From positions 1 to 64,000 of the forward strand of contig JACKPZ010000005.1 in assembly GCA_024233135.1 (NCBI GenBank): 64,000 nucleotides of DNA. Direction: 5' to 3'. Under the pieces are notes generated by a model that saw only the letters and a program-made list of their open reading frames with translations, did no database searches and was not told the origin of the DNA. This document shows, in pieces, positions 16,934-26,113 of the stretch (within the stretch, counting starts at the first letter, position 1; each line of letters begins with the position of its first letter). The stretch is from Akkermansiaceae bacterium. GTDB taxonomy: Bacteria > Verrucomicrobiota > Verrucomicrobiia > Verrucomicrobiales > Akkermansiaceae. Made by a program: the position numbers and the translations under genes.

Positions 16934-17959
16934 ATGGACCCCGTTCCGCCGCCGATCGAAGAGGAAGCCCGCTTGCGCCGCGCCCATGTGCGGAAGGTCA
17001 GCCTCCTGGTGACGTCGGTCGTTGTGCTCGGAGTGGCGGGTTTCTTCCGCTGGGCGTTCGCCACGAACTGGTTCGCATCCGCCGGCGGGGTGGTTTCGCT
17101 CTCGTTCATCGCAAGTGTCCCCTTCGCCTGTGGAGCGCTGAGCGTCACAATCGGCCGTTGTTTCGGCAGCGACAACTGGCCGCTCCATGCCATCTTCGTG
17201 CCGTTCGGGACGATGCTTCTCGGCCTTGCGATCTGCGTCGTAGCCGGAATCGAGGCCATCCTCTGTGTGATCATGGCGGCGCCCATCGTCTTCGTCGCCG
17301 CCGTCCTGGGAGGGCTCCTGGCCCACTTTCTCCTCCCGCGCAATCATCCGAAACCACGGCTCCAGGTGACGCTCGCGGTGTTTCTCCCCGTTCTCGCGGC
17401 ATGGGGGGAAAGCGCGTTCCGCTGGCCCAGCGAAACGAAAGACATCACCAACACCATCCGCATCCACGCCCCCGCCGCGAGGATCTGGCCGGAGATCACC
17501 AGCGTCCGGCCGATCGATCCGGAAAAGCTGAGGGAGAGCTGGATCTATCAGATCGGGTTTCCCCGTCCCATCGCCGCGGAGATCGACCGGCCCGGTGTCG
17601 GCGGCACCCGTACGGCGACCTTCGAAAGGGATGTATCGTTTTTTGAAACCGTGACCGTTTGGGACGAGCCTCGCATCCTGTCGTTCACCATCCACGCGGA
17701 TCCCGAATTCATTCCTCACACCGCTTTCGACAAACATATCATCGTCGGCGGACGGTTTTACGACGTGCTCGACGGCACCTATCGGATCGAGCCGGTCTCC
17801 GACAACGAATCGCTGCTCCATCTCACCAGCCGCCACCGTCTTGGAACGCGTTTCAACTCCTACGCCGCCTGGTGGAGCGTCCGGATCATGGATGAAATCC
17901 AAGGCACCATCCTCGAAGTCATCCGGACCAGGGCGGAGAACGAAGCGAAACAACCATGA
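16934..17959 (+). CDS. Membrane protein with C-terminal START/SRPBCC-like domain
   Basis: 341 aa. About four or five transmembrane helices lie in the first ~175 residues (VSLLVTSVVVLGVAGFF, FGTMLLGLAICVVAGI, VFVAAVLGGLLAHFLL, LAVFLPVLAAW). The C-terminal half resembles the SRPBCC / polyketide-cyclase fold (ITNTIRIHAPAARIWPEI, then GGTRTATFERDVSF, then YDVLDGTYRIEPV), which normally forms a hydrophobic ligand pocket. It starts 21 bases after mutS and overlaps the ApbE gene by four bases, so it may be translated together with it. Ligand and function unknown. Confidence 0.75.
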   Translation: MDPVPPPIEEEARLRRAHVRKVSLLVTSVVVLGVAGFFRWAFATNWFASAGGVVSLSFIASVPFACGALSVTIGRCFGSDNWPLHAIFVPFGTMLLGLAICVVAGIEAILCVIMAAPIVFVAAVLGGLLAHFLLPRNHPKPRLQVTLAVFLPVLAAWGESAFRWPSETKDITNTIRIHAPAARIWPEITSVRPIDPEKLRESWIYQIGFPRPIAAEIDRPGVGGTRTATFERDVSFFETVTVWDEPRILSFTIHADPEFIPHTAFDKHIIVGGRFYDVLDGTYRIEPVSDNESLLHLTSRHRLGTRFNSYAAWWSVRIMDEIQGTILEVIRTRAENEAKQP

Positions 17960-19446
17960 ACAAACCGATCTCCGTTCATTGCCTCACCGCCGCCGGAATC
18001 TTGTTAGGGGCCGCAGGGCTCGCTCTTGCGCAGGATGACTCGATCCGATTCCACCACGAGAACATCCTCGGAACATCGCTCGACCTCGAGGTCGCCACCG
18101 CAGATCAGGAAGAGGCCGATCATGTGGAAAAGGCCGTGCTCGCGGAGGTCGAGCGGCTCCGCAGGATCCTGAGCACCTACGATCCGAAGAGCGAGGTGAG
18201 CCGCCTCAACCAGGCGAAGAACCCGTGGCATGCGTCCGCCGACCTGCTCGCCGTGCTCTCCGCCTACGACAAGTGGAAGGCCCGTACCCACGGTGCCTAC
18301 ACCGGCGGCATCGCGCCCTTGAGCGATCTCTGGCACAAGGCGGCATCATCGGGCAAAGAACCGTCGCAGGAGGAACTCGACGCGGTTGTCGCTGTTCTCG
18401 CGAAATCCGCATGGACGATCTCCCCCTCCGGCACGGTCACGCGGAAGGCGGACCCCGGTTCCATCGACATCAATTCCCTCGGCAAGGGCTACATCGTCAC
18501 CAAGGCCGCCGTCGCCGGTCGTGAGGCGGCTCCGAATGTCGCCGGTTTCCTCGTGAACATCGGCGGCGACATCTTCGCGAGTGGCCATCCCATCTCGCAA
18601 CCGGCGTGGAAGATCGCCATCGCCGATCCCGCCCGCACGTCGGACAACGCACCGGGGCTCGCCGAGGTGTCCCTGACAAACGCCGCGGTTTCGACCAGCG
18701 CGGCCTACGAGCGCGGGTTCGACATCGGCGGCAAACACCACTCGCACATTCTCGATCCGCGGACCGGCCGACCGGCCGAGGGCGTCGCCAGCGCCACTGT
18801 CATCACGAAGAACAACGCGACCTCCAACGCGCTCGCCACATCGCTGTGCATACTCCCGCCCGACGAGGGGCTCGCGCTCGTGAAATCCGAACCCGGTGCG
18901 GAGTGCCTCATCGTCACCCGCGACGGCCGCCAACTCCGCAGTCCCGGATTTCCCGATGCCTCGAAACCCGTTGCGGTGGAGGAAGCGCAAGGTCCCGGGT
19001 GGAAGGTCACGATCGACATCACCCTCGTGCAACCCGCCCGCGGCGGCGGCCGACGCGGACCGAAGCGCCCGTATCTCGCCGCGTGGGTGGAAAACGACAA
19101 GGGCGAACGCATCCGCACGATCACCGTCTGGGGTCGCAAGGCGAAATACCTCAAATCGCTCCGAGCCTGGTGGAAGCAGGCCAACGAAGACCGCGAATGG
19201 GCGCTCAGCGTGACCCGCGCCACCCGCAAACCCGGCAAACACCGTATCGAGTGGGACGGCCTCGACGATCACGGCAAACCCGTGCCCGACGGCACCTACA
19301 CGATCGTGCTCGAGGCGAACCGCGAACACGGCACCTACTCGATCGAGCGCGGCACCGTGATTTGTGGGAAACGGGATTCCTCCGGGAGCATTCCGAAGAG
19401 TTCGGAATTCGAGGAGTCGATGCTCACCTGCGCGCCGGTGCCATGA
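17956..19446 (+). CDS. apbE: FAD:protein FMN transferase (ApbE) fused to a DUF2271 domain
   Basis: 496 aa with a signal peptide (ILLGAAGLALAQ). The ApbE domain occupies about residues 30-330. It transfers FMN from FAD onto Thr/Ser of extracytoplasmic redox proteins; visible motifs are STYDPKSEVSRLN, DPGSIDINSLGKGYIV, VNIGGDIFASG, and HSHILDPRTGRP followed by the TSNALAT segment. The C-terminal ~150 residues (VTIDITLVQPARGGGRRGPK, YLAAWVEND, WDGLDDHGKPVPDGTYTI) match DUF2271, a periplasmic domain often found with PepSY proteins. It overlaps both neighbours by four bases (ATGA), forming a unit with the PepSY-like protein downstream. Confidence 0.9.
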   Translation: MNKPISVHCLTAAGILLGAAGLALAQDDSIRFHHENILGTSLDLEVATADQEEADHVEKAVLAEVERLRRILSTYDPKSEVSRLNQAKNPWHASADLLAVLSAYDKWKARTHGAYTGGIAPLSDLWHKAASSGKEPSQEELDAVVAVLAKSAWTISPSGTVTRKADPGSIDINSLGKGYIVTKAAVAGREAAPNVAGFLVNIGGDIFASGHPISQPAWKIAIADPARTSDNAPGLAEVSLTNAAVSTSAAYERGFDIGGKHHSHILDPRTGRPAEGVASATVITKNNATSNALATSLCILPPDEGLALVKSEPGAECLIVTRDGRQLRSPGFPDASKPVAVEEAQGPGWKVTIDITLVQPARGGGRRGPKRPYLAAWVENDKGERIRTITVWGRKAKYLKSLRAWWKQANEDREWALSVTRATRKPGKHRIEWDGLDDHGKPVPDGTYTIVLEANREHGTYSIERGTVICGKRDSSGSIPKSSEFEESMLTCAPVP

Positions 19447-20036
19447 TGAACCGCCACCACTTCCGCAACGCCCTCCGCAAATGGACGCGGACGTTGCACA
19501 TCTACGTCTCGATGTTGGGCTTGTGCGCGATCCTGTTCTTCTCGGCCACCGGCTTCATGCTGAACCATGAGGAGTGGTTCGGCTTCGACGAACCATCCGT
19601 CCGCACCGTCGAAGGCATGTTGCCCGCCGCGATCCTCACCGGTCCGGACGAGCTCGCGGTCGCCGAATCGCTGCGCAGGGACTTCCACGCCACCGGACTG
19701 GTTGATTCATTCGAAACCTACGACGATGAAATCGTGGTGGTGTTTGTTTCGCCGGGAAGACGGGTCCAGGCCACGATCGCACGGCCGGACGGGGAAACCG
19801 AGGTCGAGTTGGAATCACATGGCGTCGCCGGACGGTTGGTGGATCTCCACCGCGGCGGGGAAACCGGCGCGGCGTGGAGGTTCCTCATCGATGTGACCTC
19901 CGTCATCCTCGTGTTCGCGGCGTTGAGCGGCCTGTTGCTGTGGTCGTTCGTCCCGAAGTGGCGGACGATCGGATTGGGCGCCGCCGTCTTCTCCCTCGCC
20001 ATCTGCGGGGTGGTGTATTTCCTGCTCGTTCCCTGA
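19443..20036 (+). CDS. PepSY-associated transmembrane protein
   Basis: 197 aa from the ATG at 19443, inside the overlap with the ApbE stop codon. It has one N-terminal helix (LHIYVSMLGLCAILFFSATG) beginning with the TRTLHIYVS motif typical of PepSY_TM proteins, then a periplasmic PepSY-like region with GRLVDLHRG. Two C-terminal helices follow (VTSVILVFAALSGLLLW and GAAVFSLAICGVVYFLLV). PepSY_TM proteins often take part in trans-membrane electron transfer, and the coupling to ApbE supports a flavin-dependent extracytoplasmic redox role. It ends eight bases from the convergent peroxiredoxin gene; CCTCT/AGAGG at 20038-20051 may serve as a shared weak hairpin. Confidence 0.8.
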   Translation: MMNRHHFRNALRKWTRTLHIYVSMLGLCAILFFSATGFMLNHEEWFGFDEPSVRTVEGMLPAAILTGPDELAVAESLRRDFHATGLVDSFETYDDEIVVVFVSPGRRVQATIARPDGETEVELESHGVAGRLVDLHRGGETGAAWRFLIDVTSVILVFAALSGLLLWSFVPKWRTIGLGAAVFSLAICGVVYFLLVP

Positions 20037-20044
20037 ACCTCTTT

Positions 20045-20521
20045 TCAGAGGATCCCGAGCAAAAGGCCGAGGTGTTCGTCCGGCTTCACCTTCGGCAACA
20101 CCGCCTTGATGATTCCGTCCGGCCCGATGACGAAGGTGGTCCGCTCGGTGCCCATGTAGGTTTTTCCGTAGAGCTTCTTTTCCACCCAAACGCCAAAGGC
20201 CTCGGCGATCTTGTGGTCGGGATCGCTCAGGAGCGGGAAGGGGAGGTCGTATTTGTCGATGAACTTCCTGTGTTTCGCGATCGTGTCCACGCTCACTCCG
20301 AAGACCGTCGCTTTTTTCGAAAGATCCTGCCATCCGTCGCGCAAGCCGCAGGCCTGTTTCGTGCAACCCGGCGTGTCGTCTTTCGGATAGAAATACAGGA
20401 CGAGGGTCCTGCCCTTGAAGTTGGAGAACTCCACCCTGGTTTCCTCCGGATAGGGACCACCGATCGCGATCGAGTCGAATCCAGGTGCGGTTGTGCCTGC
20501 GGTGGGTTGTTTGTTCGACAT
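20045..20521 (-). CDS. bcp: Peroxiredoxin, Bcp/PrxQ type
   Basis: 158 aa from the ATG at 20521. Thioredoxin-fold peroxidase with peroxidatic Cys53 and resolving Cys58 in DDTPGCTKQACGLRD, the i/i+5 pattern of the atypical 2-Cys PrxQ group. The typical YFYPKDDTPGCT and GTERTTFVIGPDGII segments are present. It reduces hydrogen peroxide and organic hydroperoxides using thioredoxin-type donors. It is cytoplasmic, with no signal. It follows the beta-CASP nuclease gene by 11 bases on the same strand, so the two may be co-transcribed. Confidence 0.93.
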   Translation of the reverse strand: MSNKQPTAGTTAPGFDSIAIGGPYPEETRVEFSNFKGRTLVLYFYPKDDTPGCTKQACGLRDGWQDLSKKATVFGVSVDTIAKHRKFIDKYDLPFPLLSDPDHKIAEAFGVWVEKKLYGKTYMGTERTTFVIGPDGIIKAVLPKVKPDEHLGLLLGIL

Positions 20522-20532
20522 CTTGGGAGGGG

Positions 20533-21894
20533 TCAGATCTCGTGCCGTTCCCCCGGTTCCGGGACAATGACCTCGGAGTCCGGCAGGCGGCGGGTGAGTT
20601 CCTGTTGGAACCAGGCGACGGCGTCGTCGTCGCCGTGGACGAGGAAGATCTTCTTGGGCGCGAGTTTCACGGCATGGTCGGCGATGGCCTCGCGGGTCGA
20701 GTGGCCGCTGAAATCGAAGGAGCGCATTTCGCAACGCAGGGGGACTTCGGGAAACGCGGGATCGAGCAGGATCTTGTCGCCGGGGGAGGCGACCTTGATG
20801 CGGCCGCCGGGGGTTTCGGGATCGGCGTAGCCGACGAAGAACAGGCCGTTGCGCTTGTTTTCGAGGATGCCGTTGCGGGCGAAGATGTTGGAGACGGTTT
20901 TTTCGGTCATCATGCCGCTGGAGAGGGCATAGATGGAGCCGGAGTGGAGGGGGATCGGTCCACGGCGTTTCTTGCCGCCGCCTTCGATGTCCATGTCCTT
21001 CAGGAACCGGAAACCGGGAAGCAGGCGGCGGGACGTTTCGCTGTGGCGGTCATAGATGTGGGTCATCTTGGTGCTGAGTCCGCCGATGTGGACCGGTGTT
21101 TTCCGCGGGATGAGTCCCTGCTGTTTGAAACGATGGATCATCGCCAGCACCTCCTGGGTCTTGCCCATCGCGAAGACGGGAACCAGCACCGCTCCCTTGC
21201 GGTCGAGCACGCGCGAGATCGCCGCGGCGAATTCGTTCTCCTCGAACTTCCGGTCATAGCCCGCCGGCCGTTGGTAGGCGCCGCGGGTGGTTTCGACAAT
21301 CAGCACGTCGACGTGTTCCTCCGGAAACAAGGCGCCTTTCTGCAGCGTGCTTGGTTCGAAGTTCACATCGCCGGTGTAGAAGATGCGTTTTCCCTCCGCC
21401 TCGATGGTGACTCCGACGGAACCGAGGATGTGTCCGGCGTCGTGGAAGGTGGCCTTGATCGTGCCGCCGGGGTCGAGGTCGAAGGGGCGTTCGAGTCCGC
21501 GTTCCTCGAAGGTCCTCGTGATTTCGTCGAGCTCGCGGTGGTCGAAAAGCGGGTATTCGGTGATGCCGTGCTCGACGCGCTTGGCCTGCATGACGTTCAC
21601 CGAGTTGTGCAACATGGCGCTGGCGAGGTCCGAGGTTTCCGGTGTCAGGAAGACGTTGGCCCGCGGGTGGCGCTGCACGAAGACCGGCAGGGTGCCGACG
21701 TGGTCAAGGTGGGAGTGGGTGACGATGATCGCGTCCACCGAGTCGTCCTCGAGGAACTCGAAATGGGGGATCGCCTCGATGCCTTCGTGTTCCGGATGCA
21801 TGCCGGCATCGAGCACCACGCGCGCGTCGGCCGTCTCGAGCAGGTACGAGTTGGCGCCGATTCCGGCGTGGCGGCAGAGGCTTTGGAAAATCAT
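20533..21894 (-). CDS. Beta-CASP metallo-beta-lactamase-fold RNase-like protein
   Basis: 453 aa from the ATG at 21894 (MIFQSLCRHAGIGANSYLLE). The zinc-binding motif is His60-x-His62-x-Asp64-His65 (THSHLDHVGTLP); further ligand motifs are DAGHILGS and FYTGDVNF. A beta-CASP insertion follows (ETTRGAYQRP, VLVPVFAMGKTQEVL), and the protein ends with the CASP His region (DFSGHSTREAI, FLVHGDDDAV). This is the CPSF73/Ysh1-like family acting as endo- or exonuclease on RNA. It is transcribed divergently from the flavoprotein gene. Confidence 0.9.
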   Translation of the reverse strand: MIFQSLCRHAGIGANSYLLETADARVVLDAGMHPEHEGIEAIPHFEFLEDDSVDAIIVTHSHLDHVGTLPVFVQRHPRANVFLTPETSDLASAMLHNSVNVMQAKRVEHGITEYPLFDHRELDEITRTFEERGLERPFDLDPGGTIKATFHDAGHILGSVGVTIEAEGKRIFYTGDVNFEPSTLQKGALFPEEHVDVLIVETTRGAYQRPAGYDRKFEENEFAAAISRVLDRKGAVLVPVFAMGKTQEVLAMIHRFKQQGLIPRKTPVHIGGLSTKMTHIYDRHSETSRRLLPGFRFLKDMDIEGGGKKRRGPIPLHSGSIYALSSGMMTEKTVSNIFARNGILENKRNGLFFVGYADPETPGGRIKVASPGDKILLDPAFPEVPLRCEMRSFDFSGHSTREAIADHAVKLAPKKIFLVHGDDDAVAWFQQELTRRLPDSEVIVPEPGERHEI

Positions 21895-22002
21895 GGGGTC
21901 GGTCGCGGAGCGCGGGCGACCTTGGTGGCGGGCGGCGGTGGTGTCAACCCGGCGGCGAGCGCGGGATTGACCGCCGGGGTGAGGGGCGTAGCTTCGTCGG
22001 CG

Positions 22003-23202
22003 GTGAATCCCCCGCATCAGGAAACGATCCGGCTCGCCGTGGTGGGTGGAGGGCCGGCCGGCCTCCGGGCGGCTGAGGCGGCGGCGTCGCGAGGTGTGGC
22101 GGTGACGGTTTTCGATGGCAAGCCATCGGTGGGCCGCAAGTTTCTCGTCGCGGGCAAGAGCGGGCTGAATCTAACGCATGGCGAGCCGCGCGAGGCATTC
22201 GTTTCGCGCTACTCGGGTCCCCACATGCCGGAAGGGATGTGGGATGGATTGCTGGCCGGGTGGGATGGCGCGGCGACGCGTGCGTGGGCGGCCGGACTCG
22301 GTGTGGAAACCTTCGAGGCATCGAGCGGCCGGGTGTATCCGGTGGAAATGAAGGCGGCTCCGCTGCTGCGCCGCTGGGTCCAGCGATTGAAAGGGCTGGG
22401 GGTGCGATTCGAAATGAACCATCGGTGGACCGGGATCGAGCCGGGGAGGCCGCAACGGTTGGAGTTCGCGAATGGAGGATCAGTTTCCGCGGACGCGGTG
22501 GTGCTGGCGCTGGGCGGCGGATCATGGCCGTCGACCGGATCGGACGGCGGGTGGCTTCCCGTGCTCCGTTCCTTGGGCGTCCGCTGCAATCCCTTGACGC
22601 CGGCGAACTGCGGGTGGGAACACCCGTGGCCGGCCGCGGTGCTCGCCGCCGCCGAGGGGATGCCGCTCAAGAACCTCCATGTCCGCGCGGGCGGCGTCAC
22701 GGTCGCCGGCGAACTGATGGTGACGCGCTACGGTCTGGAGGGCGGGGCGATCTATCAGTTAGGCGCGGTGTTGCGGGGAATGGAAACCCCGGCGGTCACC
22801 ATCGACTTCAAGCCGACCTTCACCATCGAGCGGTTGGTGGCGAAGATGCAGGGTGTGAAGCGAGGGTTTCTGAAGGAAGCGGGCGTGCGTTGGCGGCTCG
22901 GCGATGCCGCCCGAGCTTTGTTAGGCGGCCGCGAGTGGGACGACGCGGGCGAACTCGCGCGCGAGGTGAAGAACCACGTGGTCCGGCTCGGGCTGCCGCG
23001 GCCGTTGGAGGAGGCGATCTCGTCCGCGGGCGGTGTCTCATGGGACGAGCTTGATGAAAACCTGATGATCCGGCGCATGCCGGGCGTTTTCGTCGCGGGC
23101 GAGATGATCGACTGGGAGGCGCCCACGGGCGGCTACCTGATGCAGGGTTGTTTCGCGACCGGTCTGCGGGCGGGAAACGCGGCGGCCGACTGGATCGGTT
23201 AG
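22003..23202 (+). CDS. HI0933/TIGR03862-family flavoprotein
   Basis: 399 aa if started at the GTG at 22003, a few residues before the FAD-binding segment; no ATG is available there, and an in-frame GTG at 21979 is an alternative. Rossmann FAD motif GGGPAGLRAAEAA at about residues 14-26, then KPSVGRKFLVAGKSGLNLTH, the characteristic block of BaiN/HI0933-like flavoproteins, and a C-terminal FAD block VFVAGEMIDWEAPTGGYLMQ. Length fits the TIGR03862 subgroup. Members are poorly characterised oxidoreductases. Divergent from the beta-CASP gene, with 108 bases between. Confidence 0.88.
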   Translation: MNPPHQETIRLAVVGGGPAGLRAAEAAASRGVAVTVFDGKPSVGRKFLVAGKSGLNLTHGEPREAFVSRYSGPHMPEGMWDGLLAGWDGAATRAWAAGLGVETFEASSGRVYPVEMKAAPLLRRWVQRLKGLGVRFEMNHRWTGIEPGRPQRLEFANGGSVSADAVVLALGGGSWPSTGSDGGWLPVLRSLGVRCNPLTPANCGWEHPWPAAVLAAAEGMPLKNLHVRAGGVTVAGELMVTRYGLEGGAIYQLGAVLRGMETPAVTIDFKPTFTIERLVAKMQGVKRGFLKEAGVRWRLGDAARALLGGREWDDAGELAREVKNHVVRLGLPRPLEEAISSAGGVSWDELDENLMIRRMPGVFVAGEMIDWEAPTGGYLMQGCFATGLRAGNAAADWIG

Positions 23203-23212
23203 AGCCGCCGGT

Positions 23213-24115
23213 TCAGCGCGCGGTGCTGCTGGCGAGCGGCAGCAGGACATTGAACTTCATGCCGTGCAGGCGGCTGCGCATCGCCGCGGGCAGGTCGGTG
23301 GCCCGGATGAGCAGACTGAGGATTTTCGAGCCACCCTTGCGCGGGTTGTCCCGCACGCCGTTGACGCGGGCATGGATGGTGGGCGAACCGTCGGCGGTGC
23401 GGACGGGAACGGTTTTCTCCGAAGCGGCGGTTTCCGCGACGGCGGCCGGCACGACGACGGGCACTTCATATGCGTTGTCATTGCTCACGGTGAAGACATG
23501 CTGCGCCATCTTCACGTTGTCGGACGGTTGGATCTTTATTTCGCTGACGACGCCCTCTTCCGGTGCGCGGAAGAAGCGACGTTCGTATTGGTCCTTCCAG
23601 TAGTCGTATTGGATGCGCTGGATTTCCTTGGCCTCGAGCTGCGCCTCGTAGTTCGCCCGATACATCTCCTCCATCGCGATCGCCCATTCGAGCCGGGTCT
23701 TTTCGCTGTTCCTCTTGCGCACGGCCTCCTCGGTCTCGTCGCGGGTGATCGACCATGCCTCGCTCTGGCTGCGGGCCGCGCGCAGGCGTGTGTCGTCCTC
23801 GAGCGCCTGCTTGGCGAGGTCGTATTGGAGCCGGGTGGCCTCGAGTTCGAGATGGCCGAGGATCTGGCCTTTCACGACCTTTTCACCCGTGCGGACGAAG
23901 ACCTCGACGGCGGTGCCGGGTGCACCCGAGCGGACGACGCCGACAACCGAAGATGCGGCGTCCGACTCGACGAGCAGGCTGTCGCCATGGATCGATGGTT
24001 TCGTTTCCTGCGCCACGGCATGGGCCGCGATGAGGTTCGACAAAACGAGTGCCGCCGCCGTCAGCGATGCTGGAAAACAGCGGCGGGACCCGGTTTGTCG
24101 CGCGCATGAACTCAT
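23213..24115 (-). CDS. HlyD-like periplasmic adaptor protein, no transporter partner
   Basis: 300 aa from the ATG at 24115; the frame continues upstream to 25204 only as antisense to the rhomboid gene. Signal-like segment ASLTAAALVLSNLIAAHAVAQ, then a biotinyl/lipoyl half (RSGAPGTAVEVFVRTGEKV, KGQILGHLE), a long Glu/Arg-rich helical hairpin (about residues 100-180), and the second lipoyl half (RAPEEGVVSEIKIQPSDNV). This layout is that of membrane-fusion proteins of RND/ABC exporters. No inner-membrane pump or outer-membrane channel lies beside it, and the usual C-terminal membrane-proximal domain is short. Confidence 0.75.
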   Translation of the reverse strand: MSSCARQTGSRRCFPASLTAAALVLSNLIAAHAVAQETKPSIHGDSLLVESDAASSVVGVVRSGAPGTAVEVFVRTGEKVVKGQILGHLELEATRLQYDLAKQALEDDTRLRAARSQSEAWSITRDETEEAVRKRNSEKTRLEWAIAMEEMYRANYEAQLEAKEIQRIQYDYWKDQYERRFFRAPEEGVVSEIKIQPSDNVKMAQHVFTVSNDNAYEVPVVVPAAVAETAASEKTVPVRTADGSPTIHARVNGVRDNPRKGGSKILSLLIRATDLPAAMRSRLHGMKFNVLLPLASSTAR

Positions 24116-24328
24116 CGGGCGATGATTACGGAAATCCGAAACAATCCTTTCAGGATTGCGGGCCGCCGTCGCCCCGATCCGGAGCGGACCGAAGCGGCGG
24201 CCGCCCAGTGGCGCGTCCAAAGCCGGCGGCACGGTGCGCGGCCCGCGGAGGAATGCGAAGAGGATCATTGTGACGGATTGCTCACCGGGCCTTGCCCCGG
24301 CGCGATCCCCGTGGTAACCCGCCCGCAC

Positions 24329-25219
24329 ATGGGACTCGCCGACCGCGACTATCAACGGGAGCACCGGCCGGGTGGCGGCGGTTTCCTTGCGATCCTGCCG
24401 CCGGTCACGAAATGGCTGCTGATCGTCAACGTGGTCATCTTCGTGCTCGATTACTGGGTGCTCAATGTGAGCGGGGATCCATATCCTCCGATCATCCGTT
24501 GGGGGGCTTTTGCGATCCGTAGCGCGATCTTCGAAGGTCGGGTCTGGGAGTTTCTCACCTTCCAATTCCTGCACGGGGGATTCCTGCACGTGTTGTTCAA
24601 CAGCATCGCTCTGTTCTTCTTCGGCCCGTTCTTGGAGCGGTGGCTGGGGTCGAGGAAATTCCTCGTCTACTATCTGCTTTGCGGAGTGAGCGGCGCGGTG
24701 TTTTTCACCTTGCTGGTTTTCGCTCGGATTCTTCCGGACAGCCCGCTGGTGGGGGCCTCCGCGGGGATCTACGGGATCCTGATCGGAGTCGCTGTCATCG
24801 CGCCGGCGCTGCGGGTGCGTTTGTTGATTCCGCCGATCGAGCTGAGCATGCGCCAACTCGCCATCGCGCTGCTGGTGATGGCGACGGTGTTCGTGATCGG
24901 CGGGCGTTTGTTTCCCGGTGTTTCCTTGTTCTGGAACGCGGGTGGCGAGGCGGGGCACCTGGGAGGGGCGATCGCAGGTTTCCTGCTGCTGCGTTTCCCG
25001 AAGGCCCTGTCGTGGGTGGATCGGCCGCGGACGCCGGAAGCCCGCCGCAGTCCGCGCCGGGGAGACGGCCCGAAGCTCCGCCCGAGGCCGAACCTGCGGG
25101 GCGACGACGAGGTGGACCGCATCCTCGACAAGATCTCGAAGGACGGTTTCCAGAGTCTCGACGATAACGAGAAGGAGATCCTCCGCCGGGCTTCGCAACA
25201 GCAACAGAACGACTCATGA
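24329..25219 (+). CDS. Rhomboid family intramembrane serine protease
   Basis: 296 aa from the ATG at 24329; the upstream open frame is antisense to the adaptor gene's 5' end. Six transmembrane helices. The L1-loop/TM2 pattern FLHGGFLHVLFNSIALFFFG is present; catalytic Ser144 lies in GASAGIYG and catalytic His210 in GEAGHLGGAIAGF. A soluble Arg-rich C-terminal tail ends in a small helical module (DDEVDRILDKISKDGFQSL) often attached to bacterial rhomboids. It cleaves membrane proteins within the bilayer; its substrate here is unknown. It shares an ATGA overlap with mazG. Confidence 0.92.
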   Translation: MGLADRDYQREHRPGGGGFLAILPPVTKWLLIVNVVIFVLDYWVLNVSGDPYPPIIRWGAFAIRSAIFEGRVWEFLTFQFLHGGFLHVLFNSIALFFFGPFLERWLGSRKFLVYYLLCGVSGAVFFTLLVFARILPDSPLVGASAGIYGILIGVAVIAPALRVRLLIPPIELSMRQLAIALLVMATVFVIGGRLFPGVSLFWNAGGEAGHLGGAIAGFLLLRFPKALSWVDRPRTPEARRSPRRGDGPKLRPRPNLRGDDEVDRILDKISKDGFQSLDDNEKEILRRASQQQQNDS

Positions 25220-26013
25220 CCGACGCCGAAATGATCGATTGTCCCGAGGACGGGAAGCAGCTCGACCGCCTGCGGGCCATCACGCACCGCCTGCGCGCAC
25301 CCGGCGGATGCCCGTGGGATGCGGAACAATCGCACGAGAGCCTCGTTTCGAACCTCATCGAGGAAACCTATGAAACGGTGGACACCATCCAACGCGGGGA
25401 TCACGAACACCTGAAGGAAGAGCTGGGCGATCTTCTGCTGCAGGTCGTGTTTCACAGCGAACTCGCCGAGGAGGCGGGGCGTTACAATCTCGACGACGTC
25501 GCACGTGGCATCGGCGAGAAGCTGGTGCGCCGCCACCCGCATGTGTTCGCCACGAGCGGCGCGTCCAACACCGATGAGGTCCTCAGGCAATGGGACGAGA
25601 TCAAGCGTGCCGAGAAAGGCCACGAGGAGAAGCCCTATCTCCATGATGTCGGCAAGGGTTTGCCCGCCCTGATGCGCGCTGCGAAGCTGCAGAAGAAGGC
25701 CGCGAAGGTGGGCTTCGATTGGCCGGAAGAGGCGGGCGTCGTGGCGAAGATCCGCGAGGAACTTGGCGAACTGGAAGAAGCGATCGCCGCAGGGCAGGAC
25801 CATGCCGTGATGGAGGAATTGGGCGACCTGATGTTCTCGCTGGTGAATCTCGCGCGTTTCCGCGGAGCGGATCCCGAGGTGCTGATGGCGGCGGCCAATG
25901 CGAAGTTCGAAAAACGATTCGGAGCGATGGAGGCGGCGCTGAAACAATCCGGCGCTTCGTTGGAAGCCGCGTCCCTCGACGAAATGGAAGCCGCGTGGCA
26001 GGCGGCGAAGTGA
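25216..26013 (+). CDS. mazG: Nucleoside triphosphate pyrophosphohydrolase MazG
   Basis: 265 aa, the full-length two-domain form. It opens with LRAITHRLRAPGGCPWDAEQ, the MazG signature, followed by the metal-binding EExxE helix (LIEETYETVDTI) and EELGDLLLQVVFHSELA. The repeat in the second half has LEEAIAAGQDHAVMEELGDL. It hydrolyses NTPs to NMP and pyrophosphate, clearing aberrant nucleotides. It starts inside the rhomboid stop codon (ATGA), indicating coupled translation. Confidence 0.95.
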   Translation: MTDAEMIDCPEDGKQLDRLRAITHRLRAPGGCPWDAEQSHESLVSNLIEETYETVDTIQRGDHEHLKEELGDLLLQVVFHSELAEEAGRYNLDDVARGIGEKLVRRHPHVFATSGASNTDEVLRQWDEIKRAEKGHEEKPYLHDVGKGLPALMRAAKLQKKAAKVGFDWPEEAGVVAKIREELGELEEAIAAGQDHAVMEELGDLMFSLVNLARFRGADPEVLMAAANAKFEKRFGAMEAALKQSGASLEAASLDEMEAAWQAAK

Positions 26014-26113
26014 TCCGATTTTGCGTTTGCCAGCCGCGGTCACGCGGAGACGATGGCCGCCCGTTGTTTCTCCGGCACGCGAAGCGCCGGGTCAATCTCC
26101 TCTCCATCCACCG

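Noticed and set aside
16241..17953. 570-aa minus-strand open frame
   Set aside because: Antisense to the end of mutS and the START-like protein gene.
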